NCBI GenBank assembly: GCA_945833885.1
Contig: CAMAFY010000012.1
Span: 1 to 64,000 of the forward strand
DNA: 64,000 nt
Source: an uncultured Bacteroidales bacterium
GTDB lineage: Bacteria > Bacteroidota > Bacteroidia > Bacteroidales > Bacteroidaceae
Direction: 5' to 3'
A model generated the notes under the pieces. It was not told the DNA's origin. It searched no databases and saw only the letters and a list, made by a program, of their open reading frames with translations. Of the stretch, positions 57,657 to 64,000 are shown piece after piece. A program made the position numbers and the translations under genes. The first letter of the stretch is position 1. Each line of letters opens with the position of its first letter.

Positions 57657-59063
57657 TTACTGGATGGTGAACTGAAGTGCCACACCGTTTTTGCCGTTCG
57701 CACCCTTGGGAAGTGTGACGGTGGTGACGTCGCCTGCTGTGGTATACTTCACCGTCTTCCCGGTTTCGAGCCATGTCATCTTGCCTTTCGGGGTGTTTCC
57801 TTTCCAACTGATGGTGGCGGGCATCGGAGCATCGTCGCTCTGGGGCACGATGGCGTAGAGGGTCTTGCCGTCCTTTGCGGCGGTGAACCATACGCTTTTC
57901 TCATCGTTTGTATAGACCTCGGTGGTGCGGGTGCTGTAGATGGCCTTGCCGTTTTTCCGCAACCATGCGCCGACGGGACGGAGCACAGCCTCCACTTCGG
58001 GCTGAATCAGGCCGTCGGGGGTCGGACCGACACCCAGCAACAGGCAACCGCCTTTGGCACAAATCTCGGCAAGGATGCCGACAACCTTTGCGGGGCTCTT
58101 GAATTTTGCCGAAGGATCCCATCCCCAAGCGTGGCTCAATGTGATGCAACTCTCCCAGGGATAGTTCAGTTGTACGTCAGGAATGGAGCGTTCCGGCGTC
58201 TGATAGTTCTCCCACTTCGTCTTCATCGCGCGGTCAACGCTGATGAGTCCGGGGTGTTTTCCCGCACGCGCCTTCTGAAGTACCTCTTCCAGATACACGT
58301 CTTCCGCTTTTACCCATCCGCCGTCGAGCCAAAGGATATCGAAACGTCCGTAATTCTCGGTAAGTTCCATCAGTTGGTTCTTGCAGAACGTGCGGTAATT
58401 CTCCCACCACTGCCGATGTTCGTCGGTGTCGAGTTTGTAATTCCGTCCGCGTCCGCTGCATCCGTAGTAATCATTCCAGAACCATTGGCTGTGCCAGTCG
58501 GGCTTTGAGAAGTAGCATCCAATCCAAAAGTCCTTCTTTCTGAAAGCATCGAATACGAAACGTGCGACGTCGGACTTGGGATTTCCGGCAAACGGGGTGG
58601 CTTTTGCAATGGAAAAGTCGGTATATTTCGAGTCGAACATGCAGAAACCGTCGTGGTGCTTCGTGGTGAACACCATGTATTTCATACCGGCGTCCTGCAT
58701 GATGTCTGCCCATTGTTCGGGGTTGAAGTTGTAGGGATTGAACATTTTCGACAAATCCCAGTACCATTTCTTATAACTTTCGTAGGTGAATCCTGCCGGA
58801 CGTGTGATCCAGTCCTCGGAACATATTGGCCAACTCTCGCAGATTCCCGGCACAGAGTACAGTCCCCAATGGAAGAGTACGCCGAATTTAAGGTCCTTCC
58901 ACTCGTCAAGTTTGCGGAGAACGGTGGGGTCTTCCGGAGCAATGTATCCGTTTGCTTCGTGCTGGTGGACAAAACTGTTGCCTGCCTCCTCGGTTTGTGC
59001 CGAAAGGGCCATGGCATTTGCGGCGAACAGTGCCGTAGCGGTCAGAATTTTCAGGTATGACAT
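57657..59063 (-). CDS. GH29 family alpha-L-fucosidase
   Basis: WKDLKFGVLFHWGLYSVPGICESWPICSEDW; KYMVFTTKHHDGFCMFDSKYTDFSI; FDILWLDGGWVK. Confidence 0.93.
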   Translation of the reverse strand: MSYLKILTATALFAANAMALSAQTEEAGNSFVHQHEANGYIAPEDPTVLRKLDEWKDLKFGVLFHWGLYSVPGICESWPICSEDWITRPAGFTYESYKKWYWDLSKMFNPYNFNPEQWADIMQDAGMKYMVFTTKHHDGFCMFDSKYTDFSIAKATPFAGNPKSDVARFVFDAFRKKDFWIGCYFSKPDWHSQWFWNDYYGCSGRGRNYKLDTDEHRQWWENYRTFCKNQLMELTENYGRFDILWLDGGWVKAEDVYLEEVLQKARAGKHPGLISVDRAMKTKWENYQTPERSIPDVQLNYPWESCITLSHAWGWDPSAKFKSPAKVVGILAEICAKGGCLLLGVGPTPDGLIQPEVEAVLRPVGAWLRKNGKAIYSTRTTEVYTNDEKSVWFTAAKDGKTLYAIVPQSDDAPMPATISWKGNTPKGKMTWLETGKTVKYTTAGDVTTVTLPKGANGKNGVALQFTIQ

Positions 59064-59126
59064 ATTGTTTAAAAAAGGATGAAATGGGTATTTGATGTTA
59101 GGTTGATTCGTTAGTGGTGGGGAAAA

Positions 59127-59280
59127 CCGCGTGTTTTCCGTGCTGATGTCGCGCACCTTCCGTATTGATGCCGCGCACCTTCCGTGTCGATGTCGTGTGC
59201 TTTCCGTATTGATGTCGCACACCTTCCGTGTCAATGTCGCGTGTTTTCCGTATGGATGTCGCACATGTTTCTGGGGAACA
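59127..59280. repeat. 22-bp tandem array, 7 units
   Basis: CCGCGTGTTTTCCGTGCTGATG / TCGCGCACCTTCCGTATTGATG / CCGCGCACCTTCCGTGTCGATG / TCGTGTGCTTTCCGTATTGATG / TCGCACACCTTCCGTGTCAATG / TCGCGTGTTTTCCGTATGGATG / TCGCACATGTTTCTGGGGAACA. Confidence 0.95.
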
Positions 59281-59432
59281 GATTGGGAACCGTATGGGAA
59301 GGCTTTCAGGCTCTTTTGCGGATGTTCCCAAGCCGTGTTGCAATGGCTTCCGCACCTTTTTAATATTATATTAAAGGTGGCGTATAAAAAATTAAAAGGT
59401 GGCGTATAAAAAGTGGCGTCTCAAGTAACGGG

Positions 59433-59674
59433 TTGTTTCGACGCATTTGCTTGGTTCCCGAAGACTTCTTACGACGTTTCCCGAAGGCTTCTTACGGCGG
59501 TTTCCGGTCCTTCTCGTAGAGGTCTCCGGATGCTGTTGCAAGGTCCTCCGAACCCTATTGCGGAAACTGCCGTATTTTGCAGCGGAAAGTTCCGCACTTT
59601 GTGGCCGGAAGTTCCGCACTTTTTGGTGGAAAATGCCGCACTTTTTTACGGATGCTTCCCATCCCTTCGGCGCG
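59433..59674. repeat. 22-bp tandem array, about 11 units
   Basis: GGTTTCCGGTCCTTCTCGTAGA / GGTCTCCGGATGCTGTTGCAAG / GTCCTCCGAACCCTATTGCGGA / AACTGCCGTATTTTGCAGCGGA / AAGTTCCGCACTTTGTGGCCGG / AAGTTCCGCACTTTTTGGTGGA / AAATGCCGCACTTTTTTACGGA. Confidence 0.88.
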
Positions 59675-59708
59675 GACCTCGGCGGCGGTGGTTTCTTATA
59701 AGCGCGAA

Positions 59709-59753
59709 ATCTTTCGGAATCAGCGCCTTACGGGGGCGGAGATACCGAAAGAT
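59709..59753 (-). terminator. Possible terminator downstream of the PNGase-F-like gene
   Basis: ATCTTTCGG / CCGAAAGAT stem with inner CGCC/GGCG pairing; weak U tract. Confidence 0.45.
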
Positions 59754-59759
59754 GTTCAA

Positions 59760-61487
59760 TCATTCATAGTAAAGAAGCGTGCCGGAGATGCACCAGTAAC
59801 TGTTGCTTCCACCCTCAGGCTGGCCCTGGGGAATGTCAACTGTGATGGTGTGGTCCCCTGCTTCGAGGTCGCCAAGATAGATGTATTCGGGGTTGGTCAC
59901 CGTACCCGGGCACCAGTTGCTACGGCTCAGGTCGCTCGAAGCGAGGCCGTTGGCGAAATTTCCGGAGCAAGGTGAGTTGTTACGGTACGTACCGCAGTCG
60001 TCGCGCCACGGAATGAAGTCGATGACTTTGCGGCCGTCGAGCGAGATGGTGTTGATCTTCTGGTTGAATTCGTCGCCGTTTCCCCAGCCGCCATGTCCGG
60101 TGGTGAGGTAGTAAAGCACGGCCTTTTTCACCGGACGGTCCAGATGGAAATTGGCTTTCAGGTTGTCGTCGAGCATGAAGATGGGGTAGGGCTGGCCGTC
60201 CTGTTCCAACAGATTGACGGTGTTGAAGAGGGGCATGGCGTGGCGCACACCCGTGGCGCTGTCCTCGTCGCCCGGATGATAGGTCAGTTTCAGGCTGATT
60301 CTGTGGCCGTTGGCGTCCCAGTTTCCGATGTAGGCACCAATCCATGCCTCGCCTTCAAGGTGGTCAACGAGTGGCGTGACATTGAGTTGGTAGGTGACGG
60401 AGTCCACCCAATCCTGTCCGGGCACGCGGTTGTTGTTGAACTGGCGCACGCCAAATCCGGTGAAGAAGCGCATAAGTTCTACGGGAACATCGTAGTCCGG
60501 TGTGCTGACGAGCCCGTGATAGTCGGTGTCGCCGCTGTGGAATGCGGGCACGCTTTCGAGTTTGTGCATGGCATCGAGGAAACTCTTCTCCTTGCCGGTC
60601 GGCACAACGAAAACCGAACCCGTGCGGTCGTAAGCGTCGCCCACGGAATACTGCGTCAGCGTGGCGTAGATTTCGCGGTCGCGGGCGTGGGCGGGGAGTT
60701 TCACCTTTTTGAGGATGATGGTTCCTCCTCCGGCGCTATACTGCACGTCTGCCTTGAGTTCCGAAACGTTTCCCAGTTTCTCGCCGCTGAACTTCACGGC
60801 CTGCTGGTCGAAAATGTTGATGTCGATGTCGTAACAGTGGTTACAGGTGTAGGTATAATCGTCGATGTCCATCCCGTCGCCCCACGATTCGGGGAAGAGG
60901 GTGCGCTTTTCGGTGAGGACATTGATGGCGGAAACCTCCTGCGTAGCGTCGCCGTTTCGCACGACTTTCAGCACCAATCCGTCGGGAGCGCACGCGTTCA
61001 TGAACTGCGGTGTTCCGCGATATCCTTCAAGGGCGTCCGTCCACCACACGTCATAGGTGTTGCTTCTGACGCTGTATCTGTAGACATGGCAGGGCAAACC
61101 GTAGACGATTTCATCGTCAAGAACCTTGACATGGCCCTCGCCGACCTTGAATTCGTAGCCGGTATTGATGAGCCGTCCGTTGGGAAGTTTCGCCAGCCGC
61201 CGTGACGAATGTTTGCTCCAGTCCTGGAAATCTGTGGTGACGAGGTGTCCGGCAGTCTCGGCTTCGGCACCTTCCTTCTTGGCTTTTTCCAGAGACACCT
61301 CGTTCCCGACGATGGTCATGACCATTTCTCCGGGCCGCACTTTTCCCTTGTAGAGGGAGCGGTAAACGACTTCAATGCCCTGTCCTTTCCGGACTTTCTT
61401 TACGAGAGGCGATGCTGCCTGTGCGCAAGGCACGGTAATCATGCAGCAAAGCGCCATGATGATGGTTGCAAAAAAACGGTTTTTCAT
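59760..61487 (-). CDS. PNGase-F-like (peptide-N-glycosidase) secreted protein
   Basis: Signal peptide; C-terminal half VELMRFFTGFGVRQFNNNRVPGQDWVDSVTYQLNVTPLVDHLEGEAWIGAYIGNWDANGHRISLKLTYHP resembles the PNGase F two-domain fold family. Confidence 0.62.
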   Translation of the reverse strand: MKNRFFATIIMALCCMITVPCAQAASPLVKKVRKGQGIEVVYRSLYKGKVRPGEMVMTIVGNEVSLEKAKKEGAEAETAGHLVTTDFQDWSKHSSRRLAKLPNGRLINTGYEFKVGEGHVKVLDDEIVYGLPCHVYRYSVRSNTYDVWWTDALEGYRGTPQFMNACAPDGLVLKVVRNGDATQEVSAINVLTEKRTLFPESWGDGMDIDDYTYTCNHCYDIDINIFDQQAVKFSGEKLGNVSELKADVQYSAGGGTIILKKVKLPAHARDREIYATLTQYSVGDAYDRTGSVFVVPTGKEKSFLDAMHKLESVPAFHSGDTDYHGLVSTPDYDVPVELMRFFTGFGVRQFNNNRVPGQDWVDSVTYQLNVTPLVDHLEGEAWIGAYIGNWDANGHRISLKLTYHPGDEDSATGVRHAMPLFNTVNLLEQDGQPYPIFMLDDNLKANFHLDRPVKKAVLYYLTTGHGGWGNGDEFNQKINTISLDGRKVIDFIPWRDDCGTYRNNSPCSGNFANGLASSDLSRSNWCPGTVTNPEYIYLGDLEAGDHTITVDIPQGQPEGGSNSYWCISGTLLYYE

Positions 61488-61642
61488 ATTATCGATAGTA
61501 TTGTTTCAGGTTTTCGGTACAATAGTCTCGGGGTATCGATTCAAAGGTTTTATGTAATTGTAATGATGTTTTCAGGTAACCCTTACGGCATTTTCAAGAT
61601 TCCGACACAAACGTTTCAGGGTGGTTTTTCCGCTGTCGACGA

Positions 61643-62854
61643 TTAGTCTTTCAGCATATTTTCCGGCAGACGTTTGAGGTCGATGATGGCGTATGCCGGT
61701 CTTTGTCGCCGCCAGGTATAGAGAACCCATATCCGACCATCGGAGGCTTCCACCACGCAGGGGTAGGAATACTCCCCTTCATGGTCGGTTTCGAGGTCGG
61801 CAATCTTTGTCCAATGTACGGCATCGTTGCTGATGGCGACGCTCAAAGGTGTGCGGACTCCTTCGCGTCCTGAGTCGTTGTAGACCAGAACATGGCGTCC
61901 GTCGGAGAGCGTCAGCGCGTCTGTTCCAGAGTTGTTGTTGGGCATGTCGCCTAATTGCACCTGTGTCCACGAGTGTCCTCCGTCGATGCTCGTCGTCTCT
62001 GCCAGCCGTCCGTGCCGCGTTCTTCCGATGGCTTTGAGGTTTTGCTCGTCGTTCCTGCCGTTAAGGTACAGGATGCTGGGCTGGATGCACTCTATCGTGT
62101 CGCAATCCACCTCAATCATTTGCCAGGTTTTGCCGTTGTCGTCAGACGTTTCAAAGTGGAATTTCCAGCGTCCTCCGGTCTCTGTGCTCGAACCTGCCAC
62201 GATTCTTCCCGAAACTGTCACTTCCGGCTTGTTCTTCACTGGTCCCAGTTGGGTGAATCTTTTGGTGCTGTCGTTCGTCAGCGCCCGTGGTCTGCTCCAT
62301 GTCTGTCCGTTGTCGTACGAGCGGATTTCCCATCCTGTCCAGTCCTGCACCCATTTTCCTATCTTGTAATCCAGGACCAGCGCGCCGTCGTTCAGGCGGT
62401 AAAGCACGGGATTGTAGCACGGTTTGCGCACGAGAGGCGAGATGAGTGGCTTCCCGCTGTGCGGTGCCGGTGCCGCCCATGTCGTCTTTTCGAAGATGCT
62501 GTCGCGGTGGCAGAGGCTTTCGAAGTCGGCATCGTAGTCGAAGGCTTTGCGTGTCGCGGCTGTGTAGATGCCGTCTGCCAGGAGTGTCGGCTCCGTCCAT
62601 TGCTGTGTGGAGTCATCGTATTTCGAGGTCCAAATGCAGCAGTCGGGATGCCCTTCATACGTGCCTCCGAAAAACGCCGCCATCATTTCGCCCGTAGAAA
62701 GTTGCACTACGGTAGTGGCATGGCAGGAGGGGAAAGCGGTTTCTTCGTAGATGAAGCCCTGCTCCACCACGCAAGGATAGGGCGAGGGAGCGTGTTTTTT
62801 TGCCGCGATGGGCAGTGAAATGGCAAGGAGTACAGCGGAAAATAATTGTCTCAT
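61643..62854 (-). CDS. BNR/Asp-box sialidase-like exoglycosidase
   Basis: Asp-box-like SYDNGQTW, SDDNGKTW, SIDGGHSW; NNNSGTDALTLSDGRHVLVYN; EYSYPCVVEASDGRIWVLYTW. Confidence 0.75.
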   Translation of the reverse strand: MRQLFSAVLLAISLPIAAKKHAPSPYPCVVEQGFIYEETAFPSCHATTVVQLSTGEMMAAFFGGTYEGHPDCCIWTSKYDDSTQQWTEPTLLADGIYTAATRKAFDYDADFESLCHRDSIFEKTTWAAPAPHSGKPLISPLVRKPCYNPVLYRLNDGALVLDYKIGKWVQDWTGWEIRSYDNGQTWSRPRALTNDSTKRFTQLGPVKNKPEVTVSGRIVAGSSTETGGRWKFHFETSDDNGKTWQMIEVDCDTIECIQPSILYLNGRNDEQNLKAIGRTRHGRLAETTSIDGGHSWTQVQLGDMPNNNSGTDALTLSDGRHVLVYNDSGREGVRTPLSVAISNDAVHWTKIADLETDHEGEYSYPCVVEASDGRIWVLYTWRRQRPAYAIIDLKRLPENMLKD

Positions 62855-62917
62855 GGTGGTGTTGCATTCTAAAAATCAGGTTTACACCTATAACTATGAT
62901 TGCAGTGATGACAACAA

Positions 62918-64000
62918 CTAATTGTCGTAAACGCGGACTTCGTCGAGGAAGAACCATGCGGGGTATCCCACACCGTAGTGCCAATCGGGGCAAAGTCCGA
63001 GACTTTCAATGTGGATGCGTATATAGCGTGCCTTTGTCTGCGCGTCGTTGCGCGTCACTTCTGCCGCCACAAACTTGACTTTTCCGTCGCGGTCCTCGGC
63101 AAAATCGTGGCGTCCGAAGGGTCGCCAGGGCAGGTTTTCCAGACTTCCGCAGTCCTGGACATCGGTGGCGGTGTGGTATTCCACGCTCTTTGGCAGCAGA
63201 ATCCACGCCCCTAACTGGTGGAGGAAGTCGGTGGAGATGGTGGTGATGTCGCGGTCTTGCCCGAGGTCTATCACGATGTCGGCGTTCCTTCCGCACCATC
63301 CTACCCAACTTTCCACGTAGGTTGTGCCGCCGTACAGCCCGTCGGTCAGCGCCGTTTCTGCGATGGGTTGGTATCGGGCATCAGGGGCTCCGCTCGGCGA
63401 TGTCGGCGTTGTCCCCGGAATGCTCTCAGCAGCCTTGCGGTCGTCGGCGTTTTCCATGAAGTAAACCTTTGCCCCCAGTGCCAGGCTTTTCCGTTCCTGC
63501 GGCATGAAACGTTGGCGGTACAGGCGGCAATAGTCGGCGGGCGCGTTGTTGCGTTCGTTGAGGGTCTTCACGCCATATTCCGCGGTCCGCTGCTCGAAGA
63601 GCGCCAGTTGCTCGGCGATGTCCGGCTGTTGCTCGGCCGATGTGCGGGCGATTTCCAGTTTGCTGTATTGCAATGTCAGTCGCGAGAGACGCACATGTTG
63701 CAGGCGGATGGGGTCGTCTTTCACGGCTTCCTCGGCACGGTCAAAGAGTTCGTCGTACACCTTGATGAGTTGTGGCCGCAGCATGCCGTCCTTATGGCTG
63801 ATGGGACTGTCGTAAATCCACAGGTCGATGCCCGATGCCAGCAGTCCTCCCTGCATCACTTTCAGGTATTGGTAAATCCAGCGGTCGGCATTTCCGTAGT
63901 AGTCTTTCAGGAACTGCCGGGTCAGCATGTCGGTGTCGGCATCGGGATTCCACATCAGTTTGCTCAGCAGGTACGCCCTAAGTTCCGAGAAGTCGCCGCC
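62918..64000 (-). CDS. DUF4838-like glycan-associated protein with C-terminal F5/8-type domain (partial, runs off the window)
   Basis: Frame is open through 64000 (..GGDFSELRAYLLSKLMWNPDADTD); C-terminal jelly-roll VDLGQDRDITTIS..RYIRIHIE. No start codon inside the window is credible. Confidence 0.7.
   Translation of the reverse strand, partial: GGDFSELRAYLLSKLMWNPDADTDMLTRQFLKDYYGNADRWIYQYLKVMQGGLLASGIDLWIYDSPISHKDGMLRPQLIKVYDELFDRAEEAVKDDPIRLQHVRLSRLTLQYSKLEIARTSAEQQPDIAEQLALFEQRTAEYGVKTLNERNNAPADYCRLYRQRFMPQERKSLALGAKVYFMENADDRKAAESIPGTTPTSPSGAPDARYQPIAETALTDGLYGGTTYVESWVGWCGRNADIVIDLGQDRDITTISTDFLHQLGAWILLPKSVEYHTATDVQDCGSLENLPWRPFGRHDFAEDRDGKVKFVAAEVTRNDAQTKARYIRIHIESLGLCPDWHYGVGYPAWFFLDEVRVYDN

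Noticed and set aside
1-64000. tRNA, rRNA, tmRNA or known riboswitch
   Set aside because: No T-arm GGTTCGAnTCC context, rRNA core or cobalamin/TPP/SAM-type conserved box was recognised by eye; small RNAs could be missed without covariance models.
1-64000. Prophage, integrative element or IS transposase
   Set aside because: No ORF translates to a transposase, integrase or phage structural motif; gene content is otherwise chromosomal.

Overview
64-kb window of a Bacteroidota (Bacteroidales-type) chromosome. This is inferred from the SusC/SusD pair, PorT, GldH, RicT/PSP1, DUF3276, GH92/GH29 and TAnnTTTG-type promoters. About 44 protein-coding genes are supported. They include: a minus-strand block of TonB receptor / CcsBA cytochrome biogenesis / di-haem oxidoreductase / imelysin / porin; an LTA-synthase-like sulfatase; pth-rplY; nusB-yajC-ybbR-coaE; dipeptidyl peptidase III; hslR; manA; a SusC/SusD pair; ndk; a VTC-DUF4956-DUF2490-DUF4353 block; ricT-gldH-porT; murI; cysC-cysD; and a minus-strand glycan-degradation cluster (GH92, GH3, GH29, PNGase-F-like, BNR/sialidase-like, DUF4838) that runs off the right edge. 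No tRNA, rRNA, CRISPR array, phage or IS transposase was recognised. The most striking signal is non-coding. Most long intergenic gaps contain degenerate tandem arrays with a unit length of exactly or nearly 22 bp. At least 14 loci show this, often with no indels over 7-13 units. Some arrays share the core AGT(G/T)C(G/C)GnAnnTTT; others have a locus-private sequence but the same 22-bp period. There is also a dispersed AAGTAGGTTTCAACAATTAGTT motif, which forms the near-perfect terminal inverted repeats of a 197-bp MITE-like element (51887-52083) and recurs in other gaps. All calls come from reading the sequence by eye; no database search was run and novelty is not verified.
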